From Enterobacter sp. RIT418 (GTDB lineage Bacteria > Pseudomonadota > Gammaproteobacteria > Enterobacterales > Enterobacteriaceae), in contig NZ_QBJD02000006.1 of NCBI RefSeq assembly GCF_003057745.1, forward strand, positions 208,126 through 272,125: 64,000 bases of DNA, read 5' to 3'. The position numbers were made by a program, and so were the translations under genes. Shown here one piece after another: positions 37,147-49,086 of this stretch. The notes under the pieces were generated by a model. It saw nothing but the letters and a program-made list of their open reading frames with translations, was not told the origin of the DNA and ran no database searches. Within the stretch, counting starts at the first letter, position 1; each line of letters opens with the position of its first letter.

Positions 37147-38166
37147 ATGTCGAAGATAAAAAGCTACGCCGCACCGCAGGCGGGTGCAGAACTTGAGCTG
37201 TACGAGTACGACGCGGGCGAACTAAAAGCAGAAGACGTCGAGGTCCAGGTCGACTACTGCGGGATCTGCCACTCGGATCTCTCGATGATCGACAACGAAT
37301 GGGGCTTTTCGCAGTATCCGCTGATTGCAGGCCACGAAATCATTGGTCGCGTCGTCGCGCTCGGCACAGCCGCACAGGACAAAGGACTGAAGATTGGCCA
37401 GCGCGTGGGCATTGGCTGGACGGCACGCAGCTGCGGCCACTGCGACGCCTGTATCAGCGGTAACCAGATCAACTGTCTGGAAGGCGCAACGCCGACCATC
37501 ATGAACAAGGGCGGTTTTGCCGATAAGCTTCGCGCCGGCTGGCAATGGGTCATCCCGCTGCCGGACAGCATTGATATCGAAACCGCGGGTCCGCTGCTGT
37601 GCGGCGGTATTACCGTGTTCAAACCGCTGCTGATGCACCATATCACCGCCACCAGCCGCGTAGGCGTGATCGGCATCGGTGGCCTGGGCCATATCGCCAT
37701 TAAGCTGCTGCATGCTATGGGCTGCGAAGTCACGGCCTTCAGCTCGAACCCCGCCAAAGAGAAAGAAGTGCTGGCGATGGGCGCAGACAAAGTCGTGAAC
37801 AGCCGCGATCCTCAGGCGCTCAACGCGCTGGCGGGCCAGTTTGATCTGATCATCAATACCGTAAACGTCGATCTCGACTGGCAGCCGTACTTCGAAGCGC
37901 TGGCCTACGGCGGTAACTTCCATACCGTGGGTGCCGTGATGAAGCCGCTGCCGGTTCCGGCGTTTACGCTGATCGGCGGCGATCGCAGCGTTTCCGGCTC
38001 CGCGACGGGCACGCCGTACGAGTTGCGCAAGCTGATGAAGTTTGCCGGACGCACCAAAGTGGCGCCGACCACCGAACTGTATCCAATGTCGAAGATCAAC
38101 GAAGCTATCCAGCACGTGCGCGACGGTAAAGCCCGTTACCGCGTAGTGTTGAAAGCGGATTTTTGA
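37147..38166 (+). CDS. ahr: NADPH-dependent aldehyde reductase Ahr
   Basis: Ahr (YjgB) is a zinc-containing medium-chain alcohol dehydrogenase that reduces a broad range of aldehydes with NADPH. The 339-residue protein has the catalytic zinc site (CGICHSD, GHEIIG), the structural zinc ligands in [15 protein letters not shown], and the Rossmann motif [12 protein letters not shown] strong AAAGGGGAAGG ribosome binding site precedes it. In E. coli ahr lies beyond yjgR; here it directly follows yjgM. Confidence 0.96.
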   Translation: MSKIKSYAAPQAGAELELYEYDAGELKAEDVEVQVDYCGICHSDLSMIDNEWGFSQYPLIAGHEIIGRVVALGTAAQDKGLKIGQRVGIGWTARSCGHCDACISGNQINCLEGATPTIMNKGGFADKLRAGWQWVIPLPDSIDIETAGPLLCGGITVFKPLLMHHITATSRVGVIGIGGLGHIAIKLLHAMGCEVTAFSSNPAKEKEVLAMGADKVVNSRDPQALNALAGQFDLIINTVNVDLDWQPYFEALAYGGNFHTVGAVMKPLPVPAFTLIGGDRSVSGSATGTPYELRKLMKFAGRTKVAPTTELYPMSKINEAIQHVRDGKARYRVVLKADF

Positions 38167-38210
38167 TGTGAGTTTGCCGGGGAATGTGCGGCCTGCTGCC
38201 CGCATCCCAG

Positions 38211-38230
38211 CCCTCTCCCCTGGGAGAGGG
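38211..38230. repeat. GC-rich palindrome after ahr
   Basis: CCCTCTCCC and GGGAGAGGG form a perfect 9-bp stem separated by 2 nt, 44 nt after the ahr stop. This form recurs in enterobacterial intergenic regions and could act as a 3' stabiliser or weak terminator. Confidence 0.5.
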
Positions 38231-38240
38231 CGCAAACACT

Positions 38241-38266
38241 AAAACGGTAACGGTTGTTACCGTTTT
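38241..38266. terminator. Terminator between ahr and the dihydroxyacetone kinase gene
   Basis: A perfect 11-bp stem (AAAACGGTAAC / GTTACCGTTTT) with a 4-nt loop lies between two convergent genes and overlaps the end of the kinase gene. U residues follow on both strands. Confidence 0.65.
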
Positions 38267-39903
38267 GCTTCTATCATGGCATTAAACACTTCTGCCACCG
38301 CAACTGCCCCCGGATCGGTCACCCCGTCCAGATTCTCTTTATTCACATACGACGAACGCCCCGCGCCCGCTTTTTCCATTTTCGCCGTCGCGTCAGCGCC
38401 TGCCTGTGCCGCCTTTGCCGCCGCCTTAAGATCGCCTTTCTGCAGCGCCTCAAGCGCCGGCTGCAGCGCATCGATCAGGGTACGATCTCCGAGATCGGCC
38501 CCACCGTAGTGCTTCATCTGCGCCAGCCCGCCCAGCAGCGCGTCCGCCAGCGGCTTGCCGTCTTGCAGCTTCTGCCCGGCCGCCGTAAAGAAGATCGACA
38601 TCAATACTCCGCTCGATCCCCCCATCACGGTCGCCAGACGTTCGCCCACCAGCAGGAGCAGCTTTGGCAGGTCGTTAAGCGGCAGCTGCTTTTTCTCCAG
38701 CCGCTGCGCAATGTCCCGCGCGCCTTGCGCAAAGGTTGACCCCGTATCCCCGTCGCCCACTTTGGCATCCAGCGCGTTCAGCCTGTTCTCAAGATCGAGC
38801 AGCGTCTGCGTCACCGCCCGCACGCCTGCAGCAACCTGCGCATTCTCCGACGGCGTAAACTCCACGCTGTCGTGAATTGCGGTATGGGGCAGCGTTTTCA
38901 CCGGCGAAAATGCAACGGGCTTTTGCCAGCCCAGCGTCTCAACGCTTTCAGTAAGCGCCTTCTCAAAGGCGTCATTAAGCTTCAGCAGGGAAAGCGAAAA
39001 CCCTTTCATATCCAGCGAGCTCACCAGCGGCGCGGGGCCAATCAGGTAGGCGATCTGCTCTTTGAGGGCCGAATGCGCCAGCTCTTTGGTCAGCAGCGCC
39101 ATCTCCAGCGCCGAAACGCCGCCCAGATTGTTAATCAGCACCGCGAAGCGACCCTTACCCGCCTGTTCCATAAGCGGCTTCACCAACGTCTCGATAATCC
39201 GCCTGCTGTTTTGCGTATCCACAACGGAAGCCCCCGGCTCCCCGTGGATGCCCAGACCAAGCTCAACGTGGCCTTTTTTGATGCGCCCCTCTTCATCATC
39301 GCTTCCTGGAAGATTGCAGGTTTGCATAGCCACGCCCAGGCTCCAGAGGTTATCGCACGCCTGCCGCGCGATATCCCGAACCTCATTCAGCGACTTGCCG
39401 CGCTCTGCCGCATCGCCCGCAATTTTATGCACCAGCGCCGTACCGGCAATGCCGCGCGGCTGCTTGTTGTCCGGCAGGGCAATATCATCCGCGACGATGA
39501 CCATTTCGACCTTCAACCCGTAGCGCTTGGCTTTTTCAGCCGCCAGGCCGAAGTTAAGGCGGTCACCGGTGTAGTTTTTGACAATCAGCAGACAGCCACG
39601 GTCGCCCGTTACCGCCACGATGGCATTCAGCACCGCATCCACGCTCGGCGAGGCGAACAGATCGCCACACACCGCCGCCGTGAGCATCCCTTTCCCTACA
39701 AAACCGGCATGTGCCGGTTCGTGACCAGAGCCACCGCCGGAGATGACCGCCACGCGGCTTTTGTCCCAGTCGCCGCGCGCCACCACGCGAATTGCAGGGT
39801 CGATATCAAGCTTCACGAGATTACCGTGCGGCGCGGAGATCAGTATGCCTTCAATGGCGTCGTTGACCAGCTGTTTGCGGTCGTTAAAGAAGAATCTGGA
39901 TAT
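38257..39903 (-). CDS. ATP-dependent dihydroxyacetone kinase (single-chain DhaK), start codon altered to ATA
   Basis: This is a single-chain DAK that phosphorylates dihydroxyacetone with ATP. The N-terminal DhaK domain has SGGGSGHEPAH and GIHGEPGAS, whose His binds substrate covalently; the C-terminal DhaL domain has AKVGDGDTGSTFA and GGSSGVLMS. The frame aligns with family members from SRFFFNDRKQLV onwards, but the codon where their ATG sits (39903-39901) is ATA, and a TAA stop lies nine codons further up. The first usual start is a GTG at 39816, which would remove 29 residues of the usual 548. It may be poorly expressed or N-terminally shortened. It is flanked by ahr and yjgR. Confidence 0.85.
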   Translation of the reverse strand: MSRFFFNDRKQLVNDAIEGILISAPHGNLVKLDIDPAIRVVARGDWDKSRVAVISGGGSGHEPAHAGFVGKGMLTAAVCGDLFASPSVDAVLNAIVAVTGDRGCLLIVKNYTGDRLNFGLAAEKAKRYGLKVEMVIVADDIALPDNKQPRGIAGTALVHKIAGDAAERGKSLNEVRDIARQACDNLWSLGVAMQTCNLPGSDDEEGRIKKGHVELGLGIHGEPGASVVDTQNSRRIIETLVKPLMEQAGKGRFAVLINNLGGVSALEMALLTKELAHSALKEQIAYLIGPAPLVSSLDMKGFSLSLLKLNDAFEKALTESVETLGWQKPVAFSPVKTLPHTAIHDSVEFTPSENAQVAAGVRAVTQTLLDLENRLNALDAKVGDGDTGSTFAQGARDIAQRLEKKQLPLNDLPKLLLLVGERLATVMGGSSGVLMSIFFTAAGQKLQDGKPLADALLGGLAQMKHYGGADLGDRTLIDALQPALEALQKGDLKAAAKAAQAGADATAKMEKAGAGRSSYVNKENLDGVTDPGAVAVAEVFNAMIEAKR

Positions 39904-40040
39904 AGCTTTCCAAAATTTTGTTTACCGTATGCAAAAGCATAGCCTGCGCTGGATAACGCGCCGCAAAGTCAGGAATTTACGCAGACATTTTGCCGTCGGG
40001 TTGCCTATACTGCACCCATGTCAAAGTGAGGACGCGCATC

Positions 40041-41543
40041 ATGAGTACACCCTTGTTAATTGCCCGGACGCGGGAAAAAGAGCTGTTTTTACTGCCCGCG
40101 ATGGCAAACCGCCACGGCCTGATCACCGGCGCGACGGGGACGGGGAAAACCGTCACCCTACAGAAGCTGGCAGAGTCGCTTTCAGAGATTGGCGTACCGG
40201 TATTTATGGCCGATGTAAAAGGCGATTTAACCGGCGTAGCTCAGGAAGGCGCGGCGTCGGAAAAACTGCTCGAGCGCCTCAAAAACATTGGTATTACGGA
40301 CTGGACTCCCCACAACAACCCGGTTGTGCTATGGGACATTTTTGGCGAGAAAGGCCACCCTGTTCGCGCGACCGTCTCCGACCTTGGCCCGCTTCTTCTC
40401 GCCCGTCTTCTGAACCTGAATGAGGTGCAGTCCGGCGTGCTGAACATCATCTTTCGCATCGCCGACGATCAGGGGCTGCTGCTGCTTGATTTCAAAGATC
40501 TGCGCGCCATTACGCAATATATCGGGGATAACGCTAAATCCTTCCAGAACCAGTACGGCAACATCAGCAGCGCCTCGGTGGGTGCTATTCAGCGCGGGCT
40601 GCTGACGCTGGAGCAACAGGGTGCCGCGCACTTCTTCGGCGAGCCGATGCTGGATATCAAAGACTGGATGCGCACCGACGGTAGCGGCAAAGGCATCATT
40701 AATATTCTCAGCGCGGAAAAGCTCTATCAGATGCCCAAGCTCTATGCGGCAAGCCTGCTGTGGATGCTGTCTGAACTGTACGAACAGCTGCCGGAAGCGG
40801 GCGATCTGGAAAAGCCAAAGCTGGTCTTCTTCTTTGACGAAGCGCATCTGTTGTTTAACGATGCGCCTCAGGTGCTGCTGGATAAGATTGAACAGGTCAT
40901 CCGCCTGATTCGCTCCAAAGGCGTGGGCGTTTGGTTCGTTTCGCAAAACCCATCGGATATTCCTGACAACGTGCTCGGCCAGCTCGGTAACCGCGTTCAG
41001 CATGCCCTGCGCGCCTTTACGCCAAAAGATCAGAAAGCGGTGAAAGCCGCCGCGCAAACCATGCGGGCCAATCCCGCGTTTGATACCGAGGCCGCGATTC
41101 AAGCTCTGGGGACAGGTGAGGCGCTCATCTCCTTCCTGGACGCAAAAGGCAGCCCGTCGGTGGTCGAACGCGCAATGGTCATTGCCCCCTGTTCAAGAAT
41201 GGGGCCCGTGACCGACGATGAACGCAACGGCCTGATCAACCACTCGCCGGTTTACGGCAAATACGAAGATGAAGTGGATCGGGAGTCGGCGTTTGAGATA
41301 CTGCAAAAAGGGGTGCAGGCGGCTACCGAATCTCAGGACGCGCCGGCTGCCAAAGGTGAATCAGTGGCCGTGGACGACGGCATTCTCGGTGGGTTGAAAG
41401 ATATTCTCTTCGGCACCACCGGGCCGCGCGGCGGCAAGCGCGACGGCGTGGTACAAACGATGGCGAAAAGCGCGGCGCGGCAGGTCACCAACCAGATTGT
41501 GCGCGGCATGCTGGGAAGCCTGTTAGGCGGCCGTCGTCGGTAA
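40041..41543 (+). CDS. yjgR: HerA/DUF853-family ATPase YjgR
   Basis: YjgR is a HerA-like P-loop ATPase of unknown role. The ATG at 40041 ([13 protein letters not shown]) gives 500 residues, as in E. coli; the open frame extends 17 codons upstream without support. Walker A is GATGTGKT (about 29-36) and Walker B lies in [12 protein letters not shown]. The C-terminus ends LGGRRR as in E. coli, so the gene is intact. Its last 21 bases overlap the 3' end of the convergent yhcC. In E. coli its tail-to-tail neighbour is lptG. Confidence 0.95.
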   Translation: MSTPLLIARTREKELFLLPAMANRHGLITGATGTGKTVTLQKLAESLSEIGVPVFMADVKGDLTGVAQEGAASEKLLERLKNIGITDWTPHNNPVVLWDIFGEKGHPVRATVSDLGPLLLARLLNLNEVQSGVLNIIFRIADDQGLLLLDFKDLRAITQYIGDNAKSFQNQYGNISSASVGAIQRGLLTLEQQGAAHFFGEPMLDIKDWMRTDGSGKGIINILSAEKLYQMPKLYAASLLWMLSELYEQLPEAGDLEKPKLVFFFDEAHLLFNDAPQVLLDKIEQVIRLIRSKGVGVWFVSQNPSDIPDNVLGQLGNRVQHALRAFTPKDQKAVKAAAQTMRANPAFDTEAAIQALGTGEALISFLDAKGSPSVVERAMVIAPCSRMGPVTDDERNGLINHSPVYGKYEDEVDRESAFEILQKGVQAATESQDAPAAKGESVAVDDGILGGLKDILFGTTGPRGGKRDGVVQTMAKSAARQVTNQIVRGMLGSLLGGRRR

Positions 41544-42464
41544 ATGCGGACCCCACGGGCGGCCCAGCGCCGAGCCCTGAACGCCGTGTTCGTGCAGATA
41601 GCGGTCGATTTCCAGCATCCCCGTCCAGCGGTTTTCACACCAGAGCGGTGCCAGAAGCGTGGGGCGGCGGGCGCTGGCGGAGATGCGGTGATAGACGATC
41701 TCCGGCGGCGTGTGGCGAATCATCTCGCCTGCCGTCACGGTGTACTCATCGAGTTCGATGCCGCTTAGCCGCCCCGCTTCCCAGGCCTTCGCCATAATGC
41801 TGCCTTTCACAATGTGCAGCGGGTGGAGCTTGATGCCGTCCACACCGGTTTCGACCACTCTTTCCAGCGTGTCGAGTCCGTGCTGCTGTCCTTCGCCCGG
41901 CAGGCCGACAATCAGATGTGAACAGACCTTCAAACCTCGCGCGCGCGCAAGGCGCGTAGTGCGCTGGTAGCAGGCAAAGTCATGCCCGCGGTTGATGCGG
42001 TGCAGCGTTTTGTCATGCGCCGTTTGCAGGCCCAGCTCGAGCCAGATTTCGTAGCCCTGCTCTTTGTACTCGCTGAGCAGATCCAGCACGGCTTCCGGCA
42101 CGCAGTCCGGACGCGTGCCGACGCACAGCCCCACGATATTGGCCTGGCTCACCGCCTGCTGGTACATCGAGCGTAATACCTGCACCTCCGCCCACGTGCT
42201 GGTGTAGGCCTGAAAATAGGCCAGATACCGTTTGGCGCGGTTTACCAGGCTGGCCTGATGGGCGAGCTGTTCAACAATGGATTTGTGCTGCTGGGCTTCG
42301 TCAGCAAAAGACGCAACGTTACAGAAGGTGCAGCCGCCGCGCCCGATGGTGCCGTCGCGGTTTGGGCAGCTAAAGCCCCCGTGCAGCGTCAGCTTGTGAA
42401 CCTTTTGCCCATACCGCTGCAAAAGATCCCCACCAAACATATTGACTAATTTCTGTAACTGCAT
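41523..42464 (-). CDS. yhcC: Radical SAM protein YhcC
   Basis: YhcC is a radical SAM protein of the Elp3-like group with no established substrate. The ATG at 42464 ([13 protein letters not shown]) gives 313 residues. The radical SAM cluster cysteines are in [18 protein letters not shown]. The match to E. coli YhcC runs to GSALGRPW and then changes: the last nine residues (GPHLPTTAA) are encoded by DNA overlapping the yjgR tail, where E. coli has LPPTE. In E. coli its downstream neighbour is arcB. Confidence 0.95.
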   Translation of the reverse strand: MQLQKLVNMFGGDLLQRYGQKVHKLTLHGGFSCPNRDGTIGRGGCTFCNVASFADEAQQHKSIVEQLAHQASLVNRAKRYLAYFQAYTSTWAEVQVLRSMYQQAVSQANIVGLCVGTRPDCVPEAVLDLLSEYKEQGYEIWLELGLQTAHDKTLHRINRGHDFACYQRTTRLARARGLKVCSHLIVGLPGEGQQHGLDTLERVVETGVDGIKLHPLHIVKGSIMAKAWEAGRLSGIELDEYTVTAGEMIRHTPPEIVYHRISASARRPTLLAPLWCENRWTGMLEIDRYLHEHGVQGSALGRPWGPHLPTTAA

Positions 42465-43056
42465 AATCTGATAGACCGTCCCGATGAAAGGGGACAAGCC
42501 TGCCATTTTTAGCCTCTGTCGGCGATGACCTGGATCAATCGCCATGGACGGCCTTTATCTATTTGAATAACTACTCAAGATTACCGCAATTTCATTCACG
42601 ACATTCGTGATTACTTTTCCTTATGTTCTGATGGTTTTTTTTATTAATACCGCCCCCACGGAAAAACAGTGAGTTTATGCGGGTTTGCACTGCATACCAG
42701 AGGATTATCCTGCACTAAAAACACTATTCAGCACGCTGCATTGATAATACCGCTTTCATATAGTGAGTCAGATCACATTACGCTGCGTCTTTCCGAAGGC
42801 CAATACGCTTGTAAAAATCATTAAATGTCATTTAAATTCAATCAGATAAAACACTATTAGCACATTTTTTTATAAATAAGATTGCCATTTGACCTGTGTA
42901 TCAATTCCCGATAAGTTGGAAATCCGCTGGAAGCTTTCTGGATGAGCGGCCTGCTCATCATATTTATGCAGTAATTGAGATTCCCTCTGAAGCAAGTCCT
43001 CAAACTTGTTTACCTGCGCGAAAGGATGAAAAAGAGGGCGAATGCGAGGTCCGCGT
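42465..43056. other. Regulatory region between yhcC and gltB
   Basis: This 592-bp AT-rich stretch separates divergent yhcC and gltB and contains no convincing gene. In E. coli the gltBD promoter is controlled by Lrp, IHF and CRP from this position. A CRP-like site is at 42761-42778. AT-rich tracts near 42640 and 42840-42880 would suit Lrp or IHF binding, but I cannot place those sites by eye. The final 30 bases carry a GAGG ribosome binding site for the leader ORF at 43057. Confidence 0.6.
42761..42778 (+). promoter_or_regulatory. CRP-like binding site upstream of gltB
   Basis: AGTGA-N6-TCACA, one mismatch from the consensus TGTGA-N6-TCACA, sits about 375 bp upstream of the gltB start. CRP has been reported to affect gltBD in E. 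coli. The site is seen directly; its function is inferred. Confidence 0.45.
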
Positions 43057-43200
43057 ATGAAACGCAAACCCCGTCGCCATGCTCTTTCTGCGCCTGCGCG
43101 CCACGGTAAAGTTCAGTGGGAAGCCCGACGAGCCTGGGGAGGTTCACTGATATGTTGTACGATAAATCCCTTGAGAAGGATAACTGTGGTTTCGGCCTGA
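43057..43200 (+). CDS. Candidate leader ORF overlapping the gltB start
   Basis: This ATG has a GAGG ribosome binding site 7 nt upstream and opens 47 codons ([18 protein letters not shown]...) that run past the gltB start in another frame. From memory, the E. coli gltB upstream region encodes [16 protein letters not shown] in frame with gltB, once taken as an N-terminal extension. Here the same basic peptide is out of frame with gltB, so it cannot be part of GltB. It could be a translated leader peptide coupled to gltB, or only a conserved DNA element. Confidence 0.4.
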   Translation: MKRKPRRHALSAPARHGKVQWEARRAWGGSLICCTINPLRRITVVSA

Positions 43201-46200
43201 TCGCCCACATAGAAGGCGAACCTAGCCACAAGGTAGTGCGTACTGCTATTCACGCACTGGCCCGAATGCAGCACCGTGGCGCTATTCTTGCCGATGGTAA
43301 AACGGGCGACGGTTGCGGCCTACTGCTGCAAAAACCGGATCGTTTCTTCCGCATAGTGGCGCAAGAGCGCGGCTGGCGTTTAGCCAAAAACTACGCCGTC
43401 GGCATGCTGTTCCTGAATCAGGACCCTGAAAAGGCAGCCGCCTCGCGCCGCATCGTCGAAGAAGAACTTCAGCGTGAAACCCTGTCGATTGTTGGCTGGC
43501 GCGATGTGCCAACCAATGAAGGGGTGCTCGGTGAAATTGCCCTCTCCTCGCTGCCTCGTATTGAACAAATTTTTGTCAACGCGCCTGCGGGCTGGCGTCC
43601 ACGCGATATGGAGCGCCGCCTGTTTATCGCCCGCCGCCGCATTGAAAAACGTCTTCAGGATGATAAAGAGTTCTACGTCTGTAGCCTCTCCAACCTGGTG
43701 AACATCTATAAAGGTCTCTGTATGCCGGCTGACCTGCCGCGCTTCTACCTGGACCTGGCGGACCTGCGTCTGGAATCGGCCATTTGCCTGTTCCACCAGC
43801 GCTTCTCCACCAACACCGTGCCGCGCTGGCCGCTGGCGCAGCCATTCCGCTACCTGGCGCACAACGGCGAGATCAACACTATCACCGGCAACCGCCAGTG
43901 GGCGCGCGCCCGTACCTATAAGTTCCAGACCCCGCTGATCCCTGACCTTCACGATGCCGCGCCGTTCGTCAACGAAACCGGCTCGGACTCCAGCTCCATG
44001 GATAACATGCTTGAGCTGCTGCTGGCGGGCGGGATGGACATCGTGCGCGCCATGCGCCTGCTCGTGCCGCCGGCCTGGCAGAACAACCCGGATATGGACC
44101 CGGAGCTGCGCGCGTTCTTCGACTTTAACTCCATGCACATGGAGCCGTGGGACGGCCCGGCGGGCATCGTCATGTCCGACGGCCGCTTCGCCGCCTGTAA
44201 CCTGGACCGTAACGGCCTGCGTCCGGCGCGCTACGTCATCACCAAAGACAAGCTCATCACCTGCGCCTCTGAAGTCGGTATCTGGGACTACCAGCCTGAC
44301 GAAGTGGTCGAGAAAGGCCGCGTTGGCCCGGGCGAGCTGATGGTTATCGATACCCGCGGCGGGCGTATACTGCACTCCGCTGAAACCGATAACGATCTGA
44401 AGAGCCGCCACCCGTATAAAGAGTGGATGGAGAAAAACGTTCGCCGCCTGGTGCCGTTCGAAGACCTCTCTGATGACGAGGTTGGCAGCCGCGAGATGGA
44501 TGACGACGCCCTCGCGAGCTTCCAGAAACAGTTTAACTACAGCGCGGAAGAGCTGGACTCGGTGATCCGCGTGCTCGGTGAAAACGGCCAGGAAGCGGTC
44601 GGCTCAATGGGCGACGACACGCCGTTTGCCGTGCTCTCCAGCCAGCCGCGCATCATTTACGACTACTTCCGCCAGCAGTTTGCGCAGGTGACCAACCCGC
44701 CAATCGATCCGCTGCGCGAAGCGCACGTAATGTCGCTGGCCACCAGCATCGGCCGCGAGATGAACGTCTTCTGCGAGGCCGAAGGCCAGGCGCACCGCCT
44801 GACCTTCAAGTCGCCGATCCTGCTCTACTCCGATTTCAAACAGCTCACCACCATGGAAGAGGAGCACTACCGCGCGGACACGCTCGATATTACCTTCGAC
44901 GTGAACGAAGCGAGCCTCGAAGAGACGGTGAAGGCGCTGTGCGACAAAGCCGAGCAGATGGTGCGAAACGGCACCGTTCTGCTGGTACTGTCTGACCGCA
45001 ACATCGCGAAAAACCGTCTGCCGGTGCCTGCGCCAATGGCCGTGGGGGCGATCCAGACGCGCCTGGTGGACAAGAGCCTGCGCTGCGACGCCAACATTAT
45101 CGTTGAAACCGCCAGCGCGCGCGATCCGCACCACTTTGCCGTGCTGCTGGGCTTTGGCGCGACGGCAATCTACCCGTACCTGGCCTACGAAACGCTGGCG
45201 AAGCTGGTCGATACCCGCGCGATCGAGAAAGACTACCGCGCCGTGATGCTGAACTACCGTAACGGCATCAACAAAGGCCTGTACAAGATCATGTCCAAAA
45301 TGGGCATTTCAACGATTGCCTCCTACCGCTGCTCGAAGCTTTTTGAAGCGGTCGGCCTGCACGATGACGTTGCTAACCTCTGCTTCAACGGCGTGGTCAG
45401 CCGCATCGGCGGCGCCGGATTTGCTGACTTCCAGCAGGATCTGGTGAATCTGTCGAAACGCGCCTGGCTGGCGCGCAAGCCGCTGGATCAGGGCGGGCTG
45501 CTGAAGTACGTTCACGGCGGCGAATACCACGCCTACAACCCGGACGTGGTGCGCACGCTGCAGCAGGCGGTTCAGAGCGGCGAATATAGCGATTATCAGC
45601 AGTATGCCGAGCTGGTCAATAACCGTCCGGCGGCGACGCTGCGCGACCTGATTGCCCTGAATCCAGGGGATGAAGCGGTCAGCATTGACGACGTTGAGCC
45701 TGCGTCCGAGCTGTTTAAACGCTTCGACACCGCCGCGATGTCCATCGGCGCGCTAAGCCCGGAAGCCCACGAAGCGCTGGCGGAAGCCATGAACAGCATC
45801 GGCGGTAACTCGAACTCCGGCGAAGGCGGTGAAGATCCGGCGCGCTACGGCACCAACAAAGTGTCCCGCATCAAGCAGGTCGCCTCCGGCCGCTTTGGCG
45901 TGACGCCGGCATACCTGGTCAACGCCGACGTGATCCAGATTAAAGTCGCTCAGGGTGCAAAACCGGGCGAAGGTGGTCAGCTGCCGGGTGATAAAGTCAC
46001 CCCGTACATCGCCAAACTGCGCTACTCGGTGCCGGGCGTGACGCTGATTTCCCCGCCGCCGCACCACGATATCTACTCTATCGAGGATTTGGCGCAGCTG
46101 ATTTTTGACCTGAAGCAGGTCAACCCGAAAGCGATGATCTCCGTGAAGCTGGTTTCCGAGCCGGGCGTCGGCACCATCGCCACCGGCGTGGCGAAAGCCT

Positions 46201-47612
46201 ATGCGGATCTGATCACCATTGCCGGCTATGACGGCGGCACCGGCGCAAGCCCGCTCTCCTCCGTGAAATACGCGGGCTGCCCGTGGGAGCTTGGCCTGGT
46301 GGAAACCCAGCAGGCGCTGGTGGCTAACGGCCTGCGCCACAAGATCCGCCTGCAGGTGGACGGCGGCCTGAAAACCGGCCTCGACATCATTAAAGCGGCG
46401 ATTCTGGGTGCGGAAAGCTTCGGCTTCGGTACCGGCCCGATGGTGGCGCTCGGCTGTAAATATCTGCGTATTTGCCACCTGAACAACTGCGCAACCGGCG
46501 TGGCGACCCAGGACGAGAAGCTGCGTAAGAATCACTATCACGGCCTGCCGTTCAAAGTGACCAACTACTTTGACTTCATCGCCCGCGAAACCCGCGAGCT
46601 GATGGCGCAGCTGGGCGTGAAGCGCCTGGTCGACCTGATTGGCCGTACCGACCTGCTGAAAGAGCTGGAAGGCTTCACCGCCAAGCAGCAGAAGCTGGCG
46701 CTGGGCAAGCTGCTGGAAACCGCGCAGCCTAAAGCTGGCAAAGCGGTGTACTGCACCGAGAACAACCCGCCGTTCGACAACGGCGTGCTGAACGCGCAGC
46801 TGCTGCAGCAGGCAAAACCGTACGTGGACGACAAGCAGAGCAAAACGTTCTGGTTTGATATCCGCAACACCGACCGCTCCGTGGGCGCCTCGCTCTCCGG
46901 CTACATCGCGCAGACGCACGGTGACCAGGGGCTGGCAGCCGATCCGATTACCGCGCACTTCAGCGGTACCGCGGGTCAGAGCTTCGGCGTGTGGAACGCG
47001 GGCGGCGTTGAGCTGTACCTGACCGGCGATGCCAACGACTACGTCGGTAAAGGCATGGCGGGCGGCCTGCTGGCGATCCGTCCTCCGGTCGGTTCCGCCT
47101 TCCGCAGCCACGAGGCCAGCATCATCGGTAACACCTGCCTGTACGGCGCGACCGGCGGCCGTCTGTTTGCCGCGGGCCGTGCGGGCGAGCGTTTTGCGGT
47201 GCGTAACTCCGGTGCCATCACCGTGGTGGAAGGCATCGGCGATAACGGCTGTGAATACATGACGGGCGGGATCGTGTGCGTGCTGGGTAAAACCGGCGTG
47301 AACTTCGGCGCAGGCATGACGGGCGGTTTTGCGTACGTCCTGGACGAAGACGGCGAGTTCCGCAAGCGCGTGAACCCGGAGCTGGTGGAAGTGCTGGACG
47401 TTGATACGCTGGCTATCCACGAAGAACACCTGCGCGGTTTGATTACCGAACACGTGCAGCATACCGGTTCTTCGCGCGGCGAAGAGATCCTGGCGAACTG
47501 GCCGGCATTCTCGGCGAAATTCGCGCTGGTTAAGCCAAAGTCGAGCGATGTTAAAGCCCTGTTGGGTCACCGTAGTCGTAGCGCAGCAGAGCTGCGCGTG
47601 CAGGCGCAGTAA
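43152..47612 (+). CDS. gltB: Glutamate synthase (NADPH) large subunit
   Basis: GltB makes glutamate from glutamine and 2-oxoglutarate with GltD, the main ammonia-assimilation route at low ammonium. The ATG at 43152 ([15 protein letters not shown]) has a GGGGAGG site 9 nt upstream and gives 1486 residues, as in E. coli; a GTG at 43116 is a less likely start. Removal of an 11-residue propeptide exposes the catalytic Cys of the class II amidotransferase domain. The central and FMN-binding synthase domains follow, with the [3Fe-4S] cysteines in [12 protein letters not shown], and a C-terminal GXGXG beta-helix. Confidence 0.98.
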   Translation: MLYDKSLEKDNCGFGLIAHIEGEPSHKVVRTAIHALARMQHRGAILADGKTGDGCGLLLQKPDRFFRIVAQERGWRLAKNYAVGMLFLNQDPEKAAASRRIVEEELQRETLSIVGWRDVPTNEGVLGEIALSSLPRIEQIFVNAPAGWRPRDMERRLFIARRRIEKRLQDDKEFYVCSLSNLVNIYKGLCMPADLPRFYLDLADLRLESAICLFHQRFSTNTVPRWPLAQPFRYLAHNGEINTITGNRQWARARTYKFQTPLIPDLHDAAPFVNETGSDSSSMDNMLELLLAGGMDIVRAMRLLVPPAWQNNPDMDPELRAFFDFNSMHMEPWDGPAGIVMSDGRFAACNLDRNGLRPARYVITKDKLITCASEVGIWDYQPDEVVEKGRVGPGELMVIDTRGGRILHSAETDNDLKSRHPYKEWMEKNVRRLVPFEDLSDDEVGSREMDDDALASFQKQFNYSAEELDSVIRVLGENGQEAVGSMGDDTPFAVLSSQPRIIYDYFRQQFAQVTNPPIDPLREAHVMSLATSIGREMNVFCEAEGQAHRLTFKSPILLYSDFKQLTTMEEEHYRADTLDITFDVNEASLEETVKALCDKAEQMVRNGTVLLVLSDRNIAKNRLPVPAPMAVGAIQTRLVDKSLRCDANIIVETASARDPHHFAVLLGFGATAIYPYLAYETLAKLVDTRAIEKDYRAVMLNYRNGINKGLYKIMSKMGISTIASYRCSKLFEAVGLHDDVANLCFNGVVSRIGGAGFADFQQDLVNLSKRAWLARKPLDQGGLLKYVHGGEYHAYNPDVVRTLQQAVQSGEYSDYQQYAELVNNRPAATLRDLIALNPGDEAVSIDDVEPASELFKRFDTAAMSIGALSPEAHEALAEAMNSIGGNSNSGEGGEDPARYGTNKVSRIKQVASGRFGVTPAYLVNADVIQIKVAQGAKPGEGGQLPGDKVTPYIAKLRYSVPGVTLISPPPHHDIYSIEDLAQLIFDLKQVNPKAMISVKLVSEPGVGTIATGVAKAYADLITIAGYDGGTGASPLSSVKYAGCPWELGLVETQQALVANGLRHKIRLQVDGGLKTGLDIIKAAILGAESFGFGTGPMVALGCKYLRICHLNNCATGVATQDEKLRKNHYHGLPFKVTNYFDFIARETRELMAQLGVKRLVDLIGRTDLLKELEGFTAKQQKLALGKLLETAQPKAGKAVYCTENNPPFDNGVLNAQLLQQAKPYVDDKQSKTFWFDIRNTDRSVGASLSGYIAQTHGDQGLAADPITAHFSGTAGQSFGVWNAGGVELYLTGDANDYVGKGMAGGLLAIRPPVGSAFRSHEASIIGNTCLYGATGGRLFAAGRAGERFAVRNSGAITVVEGIGDNGCEYMTGGIVCVLGKTGVNFGAGMTGGFAYVLDEDGEFRKRVNPELVEVLDVDTLAIHEEHLRGLITEHVQHTGSSRGEEILANWPAFSAKFALVKPKSSDVKALLGHRSRSAAELRVQAQ

Positions 47613-49040
<1,428 letters not shown>

Positions 49041-49046
49041 TCACAA

Positions 49047-49079
49047 CATCAGGCGGAGGAAAAACGCCTCCGCCTGATG
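49047..49079. terminator. Hairpin between gltD and the fimbrial operon
   Basis: A perfect 13-bp stem (CATCAGGCGGAGG / CCTCCGCCTGATG) with an A-rich 7-nt loop fills the 46-bp gap between the convergent gltD and the tip adhesin gene. U-tracts are lacking, but position and stem strength suit a shared terminator. Confidence 0.7.
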
Positions 49080-49086
49080 TGCAGCG

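Noticed and set aside
42870..43067. 65-codon minus-strand frame in the gltB upstream region with a protein-like C-terminal half
   Set aside because: It has no ribosome binding site, its first third looks non-coding, and it would overlap the gltB leader. It could be a fossil, but I cannot name a family.
43116..43151. GTG at 43116 as the gltB start
   Set aside because: It would add 12 residues, but it lacks a good ribosome binding site. The ATG at 43152 has GGGGAGG at proper spacing and gives the E. coli length of 1486.
45753..47570. 605-codon open frame antisense to gltB
   Set aside because: It is a shadow of the highly conserved gltB synthase domain; low-complexity composition and no plausible start signal.
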